Source: Pseudomonadota bacterium (GTDB taxonomy: Bacteria; Pseudomonadota; Alphaproteobacteria; Rhizobiales; Rhizobiaceae). From it: a stretch of 15,040 nucleotides of DNA. The notes under the pieces are model-generated. The model made no database searches, was not told where the DNA came from, and saw only the letters and a list, made by a program, of their open reading frames with translations. A program made the position numbers and the translations under genes. The DNA is taken from NCBI GenBank assembly GCA_023399635.1, contig JAEWOP010000042.1, forward strand, positions 1 through 15,040, written 5' to 3'. Shown in pieces: positions 7,319 through 14,951 of the stretch; positions within the stretch are counted from its first letter, which is position 1; each line of letters starts with the position of its first letter.

Positions 7319-8461
7319 ATGCGCGATCCATATTCTGTACTTGGTGTTCAGCGGAATGCAGATCCCGACGAGATCAAGTCGGCATGGCGCACAAAGGCCA
7401 AATCTGTTCACCCTGATCACAATCAGGATGATCCAGCAGCATCCAGCCGTTTTGCCGAGATCGGTCGGGCCTACGAGGTTCTGAAGGACCCGGAGCGCCG
7501 TAAGCGCTATGACCGGGCGGTGGACGCGCATCAGACCATCCTGCAGCAAAGACAGGCAGCACGTGAGGCGGCGGAGCGCGCCAAGGCCGCCCGCGCCAAG
7601 GCCGAAAAGGTGATGGAGGAACTCGCCCGGGCAAATGCGCAGCGAGCGCAGGCTCAGGCAAGTTCGGCCGGCGAAGCACCCGAAGACATGGTCGAACGGA
7701 TATTCGGGGCGGCTGCAGGCGGCAAGGAGACTGACCCGAACGCGAAGAGCGCAGCGGGTGGTGCATCTTCCACGCATCCCAAGGGGCCTGGAACAACCGG
7801 ATCTCAAACCCAAAATGCAGCTGCGGCTGAGGACGTCGTTGAAGACACTGCGAAACCAGACGTGTCGCCCGAAGCCCCGCCTCTCGCCGTTCAGGCCGTT
7901 GAGGTCATCGCCTCGTTGATGCGTCGCATCCGCGGCGTGGCACCGCCGCCGGAGAAGGCACCCGATCACGCGGTAGAGGCAAGAACCACGCTGGAAGACC
8001 TGCTCAAACTGGGCCTGGTGACGATCAAGCTGCCGGAAGAGCGCGAAGTGAAGCTTCCTCTGGAAGCCGGAATGACGGATGGCCATGTGGCGCGGCTGAA
8101 AAGCCAAGGCCTCAAGGTGCAGGGCATGCTGCGGGGCGACCTGCTCGTGACACTGCGCCTTGAAAGAGACAGCCGCTTCCGGGTGGACGGCTTCGACCTG
8201 CATACCGTCCTTCCAATCTCTCTCGAGGACGCTGTCCTGGGAACCAGCAAGGAAATTGAAACGCCCGAAGGGCCCCGGCCTGTGGAGGTCCCCGCCTGGT
8301 CCGGCTCCGACCGGACAGTGGTCCTTGAAGGACTGGGACTGCACGACAGCGAGGGCGGTCGTGGCAACCTCATCGTCGAGGTCCGCGTCCTGTTGCACGA
8401 GAAGCCGGACGAAAAGATCACCGACCTGATGCGCCACATGCGCGAAGGCCTTTATATCTGA
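7319..8461 (+). CDS. DnaJ-family J-domain co-chaperone, non-canonical
   Basis: The N-terminal 70 residues are a J domain, with YSVLGV at the start, HPD at 31-33 (the DnaK-stimulating motif) and the usual AYEVLKDPERRKRYD end. A highly charged Ala/Lys/Glu-rich helical stretch (about 73-115) follows, then a flexible linker (about 120-185). A C-terminal beta-rich region (about 220-380) resembles the DnaJ substrate-binding domain. There is no Gly/Phe-rich region and no CxxCxGxG zinc module, so it is not the main DnaJ; it is closest to CbpA-like or type III proteins. It probably works with DnaK on a subset of clients. The ATG at 7319 has GGTGG six bases upstream. An in-frame ATG at 7247 would add 24 residues before the J domain and is less likely. 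Total length is 380 residues. Confidence 0.88.
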   Translation: MRDPYSVLGVQRNADPDEIKSAWRTKAKSVHPDHNQDDPAASSRFAEIGRAYEVLKDPERRKRYDRAVDAHQTILQQRQAAREAAERAKAARAKAEKVMEELARANAQRAQAQASSAGEAPEDMVERIFGAAAGGKETDPNAKSAAGGASSTHPKGPGTTGSQTQNAAAAEDVVEDTAKPDVSPEAPPLAVQAVEVIASLMRRIRGVAPPPEKAPDHAVEARTTLEDLLKLGLVTIKLPEEREVKLPLEAGMTDGHVARLKSQGLKVQGMLRGDLLVTLRLERDSRFRVDGFDLHTVLPISLEDAVLGTSKEIETPEGPRPVEVPAWSGSDRTVVLEGLGLHDSEGGRGNLIVEVRVLLHEKPDEKITDLMRHMREGLYI

Positions 8462-8598
8462 AGGGTCCTGCCTCGACCTTCTGACCCATTGTTACGGTGT
8501 CTTACACGAGATGATCCAGCGCAACTTGAACGGTTGATCCGGCTATGCCATAGGCAACCTTCGTTTTTCAGCGCGACTTTCGTCTCAGAGGACATAGC

Positions 8599-9417
8599 AT
8601 GGTTCAGGCTTCGGGCCTCATGGCAGGTAAACGCGGCGTCATCATGGGCGTCGCCAACAATCGCTCCATCGCCTGGGGAATTGCCAAGGCCATTCACGCA
8701 CAGGGTGGCGAGATCGCTTTCACCTACCAAGGGGAAGCCCTGAAGAAGCGCGTCGAACCGCTCGCCGCCGAGATCGGCGCAGTGGTCGCCGGTGATTGCG
8801 ACGTTAGCGACGAAGCCTCTATCGATGCTGCCTTTGCTGAGATCGAGAAGCTTTGGGGGAAGATCGATTTCCTGGTGCACGCCATCGGCTTCTCCGACAA
8901 AGACGAACTGACCGGCCGCTATGTCGACACCACGGCGGACAACTTCGACAAGACGATGCGCATCTCCGTCTATTCCTTCACCTCGGTGGCACGTCGGGCT
9001 GAGAAGTTGATGACGGATGGCGGCTCCATGCTGACCCTGACATATTACGGCGCTGAAAAAGTCATGCCGAACTATAATGTCATGGGTGTCGCGAAGGCCG
9101 CGCTCGAAGCCAGCGTGAAGTATCTTGCGGTTGATCTCGGTCCAAAGAACATCCGCGTCAACGCAATTTCCGCCGGCCCGATCAAGACGCTTGCTGCCTC
9201 CGGCATCGGTGACTTCCGCTATATTCTGAAGTGGAACGAGTACAACGCTCCGCTGCGCCGCACCGTTACGATCGAGGATGTCGGCGATGTCGGGCTTTAC
9301 ATGCTGTCCGATCTGTCGCGATCCGTGACGGGTGAAGTCCACCACGCCGATAGCGGATATCACGTCGTGGGGATGAAGGCAGTGGACGCTCCGGACATCT
9401 CCGTCGTCAAGGACTGA
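8599..9417 (+). CDS. fabI: Enoyl-ACP reductase (NADH)
   Basis: FabI carries out the last reduction of each fatty acid elongation cycle, turning trans-2-enoyl-ACP into acyl-ACP. The 272-residue protein is a short-chain dehydrogenase fold with the FabI-specific cofactor segment GVANNRSIAWGIA (17-29). The catalytic pair is Tyr159 and Lys166 in YNVMGVAK, with the second tyrosine at 149 and the typical NAISAGPIKTLAASGI. The C-terminal RRTVTIEDVG is also diagnostic. AGAGGA lies about seven bases before the ATG at 8599. The preceding 137 bases contain TTGAAC (8526-8531) and CATAGG 17 bases on, a weak promoter candidate. Rhizobia often carry two fabI copies, so this may be one of two. It probably shares a transcript with the next gene. 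Confidence 0.97.
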   Translation: MVQASGLMAGKRGVIMGVANNRSIAWGIAKAIHAQGGEIAFTYQGEALKKRVEPLAAEIGAVVAGDCDVSDEASIDAAFAEIEKLWGKIDFLVHAIGFSDKDELTGRYVDTTADNFDKTMRISVYSFTSVARRAEKLMTDGGSMLTLTYYGAEKVMPNYNVMGVAKAALEASVKYLAVDLGPKNIRVNAISAGPIKTLAASGIGDFRYILKWNEYNAPLRRTVTIEDVGDVGLYMLSDLSRSVTGEVHHADSGYHVVGMKAVDAPDISVVKD

Positions 9418-9437
9418 TCCCTAGAGGGAACTCTGCC

Positions 9438-10028
9438 GTGCTCATCTATGTGATCCGACACGGCCAGACGGACTGGAATGCCGAAGGGCGCCTGCAAGGG
9501 CAGCAGGACATCGGCTTGAATGCGCTCGGCCGTTCCCAGGCGACCCGCAATGGCGAGACGCTTCTTGATCTGGCGGGGGATGAAATCGCCAGCTTCGACT
9601 TCGTCTCGAGCCCTCTTTCGCGAACGCGGGAGACGATGGAGCGGCTGCGCATCGCAATGGGTTTGGATCCTCTCCCCTATCGTACCGACGAGCGGCTGAT
9701 GGAGCTCTCCTTCGGCGACTGGGAAGGACAGACGCTTGCTGAGGTGGAGGCGGTCGCGCCGGAGCGGCTCCTAGCTCGTACCGAGCAGAAATGGAGTTTC
9801 ATTCCGCCCGGGGCACTGGCAGAGAGCTACGAAATTCTGTCCTGGCGGGTGGGAGCCTGGCTCAGAGAACTGGTGGAACCTACCGTCTGCGTCACGCATG
9901 GCGGCGTGGTACGATCGATCTTCCGGCTCGTCGCAAATATGTCAGAGCAGGAAGCAGCGACGATGACGGTTCCGCAGGACAAGATCCTCAAGGCCGATCT
10001 CAGCGAAGGAACTCTACACTGGTTCTAG
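9438..10028 (+). CDS. Histidine phosphatase (phosphoglycerate mutase-like) family protein
   Basis: This 196-residue protein belongs to the histidine phosphatase superfamily. The RHG motif at 7-9 carries the phospho-accepting His8 (YVIRHGQTDWNAEGRLQG). The acidic catalytic segment ELSFGDWEG and the second histidine, His154 in VTHGGVVRS, are present. Its short length and missing mutase-specific segments suggest a phosphatase rather than glycolytic phosphoglycerate mutase; the substrate cannot be told from sequence. It starts at a GTG, with AGAGGG nine bases upstream, 20 bases after the fabI stop, so the two are probably co-transcribed. It faces the DUF1344 gene tail to tail. Confidence 0.9.
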   Translation: MLIYVIRHGQTDWNAEGRLQGQQDIGLNALGRSQATRNGETLLDLAGDEIASFDFVSSPLSRTRETMERLRIAMGLDPLPYRTDERLMELSFGDWEGQTLAEVEAVAPERLLARTEQKWSFIPPGALAESYEILSWRVGAWLRELVEPTVCVTHGGVVRSIFRLVANMSEQEAATMTVPQDKILKADLSEGTLHWF

Positions 10029-10032
10029 AACG

Positions 10033-10055
10033 AGGCACCCACCGGCAGGATGCCT
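10033..10055. terminator. Hairpin between convergent genes, possible bidirectional terminator
   Basis: AGGCACCC (10033-10040) and GGATGCCT (10048-10055) pair at seven of eight positions around a seven-base loop. It lies in the short gap between the histidine phosphatase stop (10028) and the end of the minus-strand DUF1344 gene, whose stop codon it overlaps. No T-run follows on either strand, so it may be a transcript end stabiliser rather than an intrinsic terminator. Confidence 0.4.
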
Positions 10056-10314
10056 ATTGAACGATCTCCAGATCGTCAACGACGCGATCGCCGTCGACCT
10101 CCGTATAGAAGACGACCACCTTCACGCCTGCCTCGATGCCATCGAAGTTGAACTCTTCGGGCAGCTTGTATGTCTCGCCATCATCAAGGGTCAGCGTAAG
10201 CGCGTTTACATCAACCGCATTAATTGTTGCCTCGACGTCTGCGCTCTGGGCAAAGCCGCTCAATGGCGAGAGGATGCTGGCGGTGGCAAGCAGAGCGGCT
10301 ATGAGGAGGCGCAT
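10054..10314 (-). CDS. DUF1344-type small periplasmic protein
   Basis: This is an 86-residue exported protein. The signal peptide is about 1-22 (MRLLIAALLATASILSPLSG, then FA). The mature part is a compact beta-rich domain of about 60 residues with VEATINAVDVNALTLTLDDG, YKLPEEF and GVKVVVFY, a pattern I associate with DUF1344, common in Rhizobiales and without known function. The frame is open up to 10359, but the inner ATG at 10314 begins directly with the signal peptide and has GAGAG eight bases before it, so it is chosen. It is probably transcribed alone. No cysteines or metal motifs are seen. Confidence 0.8.
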   Translation of the reverse strand: MRLLIAALLATASILSPLSGFAQSADVEATINAVDVNALTLTLDDGETYKLPEEFNFDGIEAGVKVVVFYTEVDGDRVVDDLEIVQ

Positions 10315-10569
10315 GATCTGGACTCTCGAGGGTGCATTTGAAGTGCTTCGACGACGCAAAGATAGCCTCCCGATTGTGGCGAAAATCGCCCGCGCTCATG
10401 ACATTTCTTGTATGATTAGTGACCAGATCATTAAGCCCGGTCAAGGTCACAGCAGCTTCACTAAAAGCGCAGGCAGAGCTGTTCGAATGGTGGCATAAAA
10501 CCTGGAATTCTCATCAAATCCCCACGACCGCGAAATTCCCCATTAACCGGCTGCTGATACAGCAGTTGC
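10315..10569. other. Divergent intergenic region before the GGDEF-EAL gene
   Basis: This 255-base stretch separates the minus-strand DUF1344 gene from the plus-strand c-di-GMP gene and should carry both promoters. I found no clear -35/-10 pair on either strand. The last part contains a strong short hairpin (10548-10568) directly before the annotated start. There is no sign of an RNA gene or a riboswitch I can name. Confidence 0.4.
10548..10568 (+). promoter_or_regulatory. Hairpin abutting the start codon of the GGDEF-EAL gene
   Basis: CTGCTG-ATA-CAGCAG (10551-10565) is a perfect 6-bp inverted repeat. In RNA the stem extends to nine pairs (10548-10556 with 10560-10568, two of them G-U) closed by a three-base loop. 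It ends two bases before the ATG at 10570 and occupies the place where a ribosome site should be. Either translation from this ATG is restrained, or the true start is the ATG at 10594. Confidence 0.4.
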
Positions 10570-13500
10570 ATGGGGACTGGCTTGCCAAGGTGGATGAGGT
10601 TGCAAAGCTTGCTGTCGCTCGCAGGGCGTTTGAACAGACTTTTCAGGCAAAACCACATCTTCTTTGCGGCAATGCTCTCCATCGCATTGGCCGTTGCCGC
10701 CGTAACTCTCGTTCTCGACCAACGCCACAAGCTGCAATACCAGCAGGCTCTTCAAAACCAGACTCAAAGTGCGATCACGGCGATCGGCCGTCGATTGACG
10801 GCGCGGATCGAGATTGACGCCGCCGCTGCGCAGCGGTTCAGCCATATCGCAGGCCGCGAATCTGTCGATCCGCAGGCGCTTCAACGCTTTGTAGAGCAGG
10901 AGCTGGAACGGCGCCCGCATGTCATCGGGTTCGGTCTCGCGCCAGGTTTCAAGCTTGAGCGCGTGTTCAGCCGAGCCTCGTCCCCTGCGATGGGAGCTCA
11001 TCCGGACAAGCCCCGCGCGCAGTTGAGCGAGCTTCTGAACATTCCCCTGGCCGAACGCCAGCGAATGCTGACACCAATTCCCGGCAAGGACTTCCTTGCG
11101 CTGATCCAGCCTAGCGAAGGCGAACTTGCTGGTTCGGAACCGTCGGGATCTGTTGTTGTCTTCATCGACAAGCATACACTGATGCGCGAAGTGGGTTTCG
11201 CGCCCTCGGCCGCATTGGAGGCGCAGATGCCCAGCCTTGATTGGCTGGAACTTGCAGTACGCGACCTCGGGCAAACGGAGGCCCAGCTCTTTTTCGGCGA
11301 AGCCTCGATCGACGACAGGGCGCCGGTCACATGGAACCTTGCCGTTCCGAATACGACGTGGCAGCTTCTTGCCGTGCCAAAGAGCGGGTGGAATGTCGAT
11401 GCTCCTGACCAGATGGCCTACCGTTTTTCGCTTGCGCTTGGCGGGCTCGCGCTGATCATCCCGATCGTGATGGCAAGCCTTTTGATTGGCGAACGAAACC
11501 GCAATATCATTGCTCTTCAGGCACGCGAAGCGAACCTCCTTGAGCTGTCTCAGCGGTTCAACCTTGCCATGGAAGCCTCCAATATCGGCATCTGGGAGGT
11601 CACCGATGACGGCCAGCACCTGTTTTGGGATGAACGCGCCGCCGCTGTGCACGGTTGCCTGGCCGGCAGCCTGGAGAACCGGCTGGAGGACTGGCTCGCC
11701 GCAATCCACGCTGACGATCGCGGCTCAGCCGAAGCGCATTTCTTCACCTGCACATGCGCACGGCATCCCTGCAGCGAAACTTACCGCGTCATCCTGCCAG
11801 ACGGGACAATCCGACATGTGCGCTCTGCAGGCGCCAGCTACCGCAATCCCGACGGAAGCATGCGCACGGCGGGCATCGTCTGGGACGTGACCGCCGACGA
11901 AATGATGACGCAAACGCTGCGGCAGGCCAAAGAGGTCAGCGACATCAAGAATGCGGAGCTCGAACTGGCGCTGGATGAGCTTTCGCAGCGCGAACAGCAG
12001 CTGGAGGAGCTTTCCCACAAGCTCGACCTCGCGCTTGCCTCCTACAGCTGCGGTACGTGGGAATTCGATCCGTTCACGGGCATTGAGCGTTGGGACCAGC
12101 GGATGTGTCAGCTGTACGGCATACCTTATACCGATGGTGTCATCACCCTGACCCAATGGATCAGCCTCATCCATCCCGACGATCGCCCCGCTGCGCAGCA
12201 GACCTCGGGTCGGTTCCTGAGCCCCGAGATCCAGGATGCGCTGATGGTGCGCGTACCAATGCCAGACGGTAGCTTGCGCTACATCCGCTCCGTGGGGCAG
12301 TTGCAGACGGATCGCAACGGCTACAGGAAGATCGTCGGAATAGCCTTCGACGTCACCGAGGACGCCCTGCTGACAGCAGAGCTTAAAGCCGCCAAAGCCG
12401 AGTCGGATGCGAAGAATGCCGAACTCGAGGTCGCAAAGTCGCGGATAGAGCACAACGCTCTGCATGATCCGCTCACCTCATTGGCAAACCGCCGCAAGCT
12501 TGACGTAGAGCTTGACCAGATCTCGCAGGACAGCCGTCAGGAGCGGCAGAAGTTCACCATCCTGCATCTTGACCTCGACCGGTTCAAGCAGATCAACGAT
12601 ACGCTAGGCCATGCCGCAGGCGACGCCATGCTCATCCATGCGGCTGAGGTTTTGTCTCGCAACATCCGCCGTAGCGACATCGTGGCTCGCATCGGTGGCG
12701 ACGAATTCGTGATCCTGGCCCGCGGCAGCAGCAGCGATGAGGAGATGGCACAGCTTGCCAGCCGCATCATCGGCGAGTTGCGCCAGCCGATCGACTTCGA
12801 GGGATTCGAGTGCCGTTGCGGCGTTTCGATCGGCATCGCCATGGCGAGCGGGGTCAACATCGACGCCAGACGGATTCTGGTAAATGCGGACATTGCCTTG
12901 TACCGCGCGAAGGCCACCGGACGAAACCGCTACGAGTTCTTCACTCCAGGCCTCCAGGCCGAGATCATCAATCACAAGCGCACCGCTGACGAGATCCTTT
13001 CCGGAATCGACAATCGCGAATTCATCACGTGGTATCAGCCGCAATTCGATGCGCAGACCAATGAACTGACCGGCGTCGAGGCGCTGGTGCGCTGGCGGCA
13101 CCCGCACCACGGGATCCTTGCGCCTGACCGCTTCCTCAAGATCGCCGAAGATCTGAACGTTGCGGCCACGCTCGATCATATCGTGCTGGAGACGGTGCTG
13201 ACCGACAAGATACGTTGGGCGCAACTTGGCCTGCGCCTGCCGAAGGTTTCCGTGAACGTTTCCTCGCGCCGGCTGCATGACGAACGGCTTGTCGAGACGC
13301 TGCAGGGGCTTCCCATTCGACCGGGCGAGATTTCCTTCGAGCTGGTGGAGTCGATCTTCCTGGATGAACACGAGGATATCGCCGCCACCAATCTGGAGCA
13401 GATCAAGGCGCTCGGGATTGATATCGAGATCGATGATTTCGGGACCGGTCATACGTCAATCGTCAGCCTCTTGAAGCTCAAGCCCAAGCGGCTGAAGATC

Positions 13501-13746
13501 GACCGGCAGCTGGTGATGCCAATCCTGAACTCGCCGCAGGAACGTGCACTTGTTCGATCCATCATCGACATCGCCCGGTCGCTGGGGGTCGAAACCGTGG
13601 CAGAAGGCGTGGAAACAATGCAGCACGCCGCAATGCTGCGGGACCTCGGCTGCGATCTGCTGCAGGGCTACGCCTTTGCGCGTCCCCTTGGCTTCGACGA
13701 TTTTACCCGGATGGCGCTGGCGAACTGGGTACGGGCAGCGGCCTGA
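10570..13746 (+). CDS. Membrane CHASE-PAS-PAS-GGDEF-EAL cyclic di-GMP enzyme
   Basis: This 1058-residue protein probably both makes and degrades cyclic di-GMP. Transmembrane helices at about 29-49 and 287-306 enclose a periplasmic CHASE-like sensor domain. In the cytoplasm follow two PAS_3-type domains (about 327-445 and 484-598), joined and followed by helical linkers. A GGDEF domain follows (about 625-790; motif GGDEF 709-713, product-inhibition site RRSD 700-703), then an EAL domain to the end. EAL residues are all present: EAL 837-839, DDFGTG 955-960, LKID with Lys976 and Asp978, EGVET 1012-1016 and QGYAF. Both catalytic halves therefore look intact. The first PAS carries an unusual CTCARHPC cluster (394-401). 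The start is uncertain: the ATG at 10570 has no ribosome site, and the ATG at 10594 is an alternative. Confidence 0.94.
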   Translation: MGTGLPRWMRLQSLLSLAGRLNRLFRQNHIFFAAMLSIALAVAAVTLVLDQRHKLQYQQALQNQTQSAITAIGRRLTARIEIDAAAAQRFSHIAGRESVDPQALQRFVEQELERRPHVIGFGLAPGFKLERVFSRASSPAMGAHPDKPRAQLSELLNIPLAERQRMLTPIPGKDFLALIQPSEGELAGSEPSGSVVVFIDKHTLMREVGFAPSAALEAQMPSLDWLELAVRDLGQTEAQLFFGEASIDDRAPVTWNLAVPNTTWQLLAVPKSGWNVDAPDQMAYRFSLALGGLALIIPIVMASLLIGERNRNIIALQAREANLLELSQRFNLAMEASNIGIWEVTDDGQHLFWDERAAAVHGCLAGSLENRLEDWLAAIHADDRGSAEAHFFTCTCARHPCSETYRVILPDGTIRHVRSAGASYRNPDGSMRTAGIVWDVTADEMMTQTLRQAKEVSDIKNAELELALDELSQREQQLEELSHKLDLALASYSCGTWEFDPFTGIERWDQRMCQLYGIPYTDGVITLTQWISLIHPDDRPAAQQTSGRFLSPEIQDALMVRVPMPDGSLRYIRSVGQLQTDRNGYRKIVGIAFDVTEDALLTAELKAAKAESDAKNAELEVAKSRIEHNALHDPLTSLANRRKLDVELDQISQDSRQERQKFTILHLDLDRFKQINDTLGHAAGDAMLIHAAEVLSRNIRRSDIVARIGGDEFVILARGSSSDEEMAQLASRIIGELRQPIDFEGFECRCGVSIGIAMASGVNIDARRILVNADIALYRAKATGRNRYEFFTPGLQAEIINHKRTADEILSGIDNREFITWYQPQFDAQTNELTGVEALVRWRHPHHGILAPDRFLKIAEDLNVAATLDHIVLETVLTDKIRWAQLGLRLPKVSVNVSSRRLHDERLVETLQGLPIRPGEISFELVESIFLDEHEDIAATNLEQIKALGIDIEIDDFGTGHTSIVSLLKLKPKRLKIDRQLVMPILNSPQERALVRSIIDIARSLGVETVAEGVETMQHAAMLRDLGCDLLQGYAFARPLGFDDFTRMALANWVRAAA

Positions 13747-13756
13747 TGGCAGGTCG

Positions 13757-13775
13757 CAAGCCCAAGAAGGGCTTG
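13757..13775 (+). terminator. Hairpin downstream of the GGDEF-EAL gene, likely terminator
   Basis: CAAGCCC (13757-13763) and GGGCTTG (13769-13775) form a perfect 7-bp GC-rich stem with a five-base loop, ten bases after the stop codon. A TTTT run follows only about 13 bases later, so it is not a classic intrinsic terminator. Its place between the GGDEF-EAL gene and aroC suggests it separates the two transcription units. Confidence 0.45.
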
Positions 13776-13842
13776 TCGCTCGGCACTGTTTTCCATAAGA
13801 CAGCCGCGTCGGGATCTTGCGTCCCTCCACGAACGGTTCGCC

Positions 13843-14940
13843 ATGTCCCACAACACCTTCGGCCATCTTTTTCGCGTTACCACCTGGGGTGAAAGTCATG
13901 GCCCCTCGCTTGGCTGCGTCGTTGACGGCTGCCCTCCGGGCGTCCGGCTGACGCTTTCAGAGATCCAAAGCTGGATGGACAAGCGCAAACCGGGTCAATC
14001 CCGTTTTGTGACGCAGCGACGTGAGGAAGACATCGTCAAGGTTCTCTCCGGCGTGATGCTGGACGCGGACGGCGAGACCATGATCACGACCGGCACGCCG
14101 ATCTCCATGCTGATCGAGAACACCGACCAGCGCTCAAAGGATTATGGCGAGATTGCCCGCCAATACCGGCCTGGCCATGCCGATTTCACATACGACCTCA
14201 AATACGGCATTCGCGACTACCGGGGTGGCGGACGTTCGTCCGCTCGCGAGACTGCTGCGCGTGTCGCAGCCGGTGCGGTGGCGCGGAAAGTTCTTCCGGA
14301 TCTGGTCGTTCGTGGGGCGCTGGTGCAGATCGGCAAGCACAAGATCAACCGGGCCAACTGGGACTGGTCACAGGTCAACGAGAATCCCTTCTTCTGTCCC
14401 GATCCTGCGATGGTCCCCGTATGGGAAGAGGACCTCGACAGAGTGCGCAAGGCAGGCTCTTCCATCGGCGCCGTGATCGAGGTGGTTGCCGAGAATGTGC
14501 CAGCCGGCCTTGGTGCGCCGATCTATGGCAAGCTCGACCAGGATATCGCGTCCCTGCTGATGTCCATCAATGCGGTGAAGGGTGTCGAAATCGGGGAAGG
14601 CTTTGCCTCGGCAGAACTTTCCGGCGAAGAAAATGCCGACGAGATGCGGATGGGCAATGACGGTAAGCCACTGTTCCTGTCCAACCACGCCGGCGGCATT
14701 CTTGGCGGCATCTCCACCGGCCAGCCCATCGTCGCCCGCTTTGCGATCAAGCCGACCTCCTCTATCCTCACAGAGCGGCAATCGATCGACGCGGATGGCA
14801 ATAATGTCGACGTTCGCACCAAGGGCCGCCACGATCCATGCGTGGGCATCCGCGCCGTTCCGATCGGCGAGGCCATGGTGGCTTGCGCCATCGTTGACCA
14901 CTATCTCCGTGACCGGGGCCAGACCGGCCGGCTGCGATAA
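13843..14940 (+). CDS. aroC: Chorismate synthase
   Basis: AroC converts 5-enolpyruvylshikimate 3-phosphate to chorismate, the last step of the shikimate pathway, and needs reduced FMN. The 365-residue protein has the usual bacterial length and all three family signatures: GESHG at 16-20, GGGRSSARET at 128-137 and RHDPC at 329-333. The N-terminus MSHNTFGHLFRVTTWGESHG is the standard one, which supports the ATG at 13843 even though no good ribosome site lies before it. It is separated from the preceding gene by 96 bases with a hairpin, and from the following ribB-like gene by only 11 bases, so those two are probably co-transcribed. Confidence 0.98.
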   Translation: MSHNTFGHLFRVTTWGESHGPSLGCVVDGCPPGVRLTLSEIQSWMDKRKPGQSRFVTQRREEDIVKVLSGVMLDADGETMITTGTPISMLIENTDQRSKDYGEIARQYRPGHADFTYDLKYGIRDYRGGGRSSARETAARVAAGAVARKVLPDLVVRGALVQIGKHKINRANWDWSQVNENPFFCPDPAMVPVWEEDLDRVRKAGSSIGAVIEVVAENVPAGLGAPIYGKLDQDIASLLMSINAVKGVEIGEGFASAELSGEENADEMRMGNDGKPLFLSNHAGGILGGISTGQPIVARFAIKPTSSILTERQSIDADGNNVDVRTKGRHDPCVGIRAVPIGEAMVACAIVDHYLRDRGQTGRLR

Positions 14941-14951
14941 GGAAAGCTCCC

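Noticed and set aside
7418..7433. CCTGATCACAATCAGG, a CRP/FNR-like inverted repeat
   Set aside because: It lies inside the J-domain coding sequence just after the HPD motif, away from any promoter position, and misses the FNR consensus (CTGAT rather than TTGAT).
7148..8437. 429-codon minus-strand frame opposite the J-domain gene, and similar shadows opposite tldD, fabI, the GGDEF-EAL gene and aroC
   Set aside because: All lie opposite genes with clear catalytic motifs. The translations show no recognisable domain or ribosome site.
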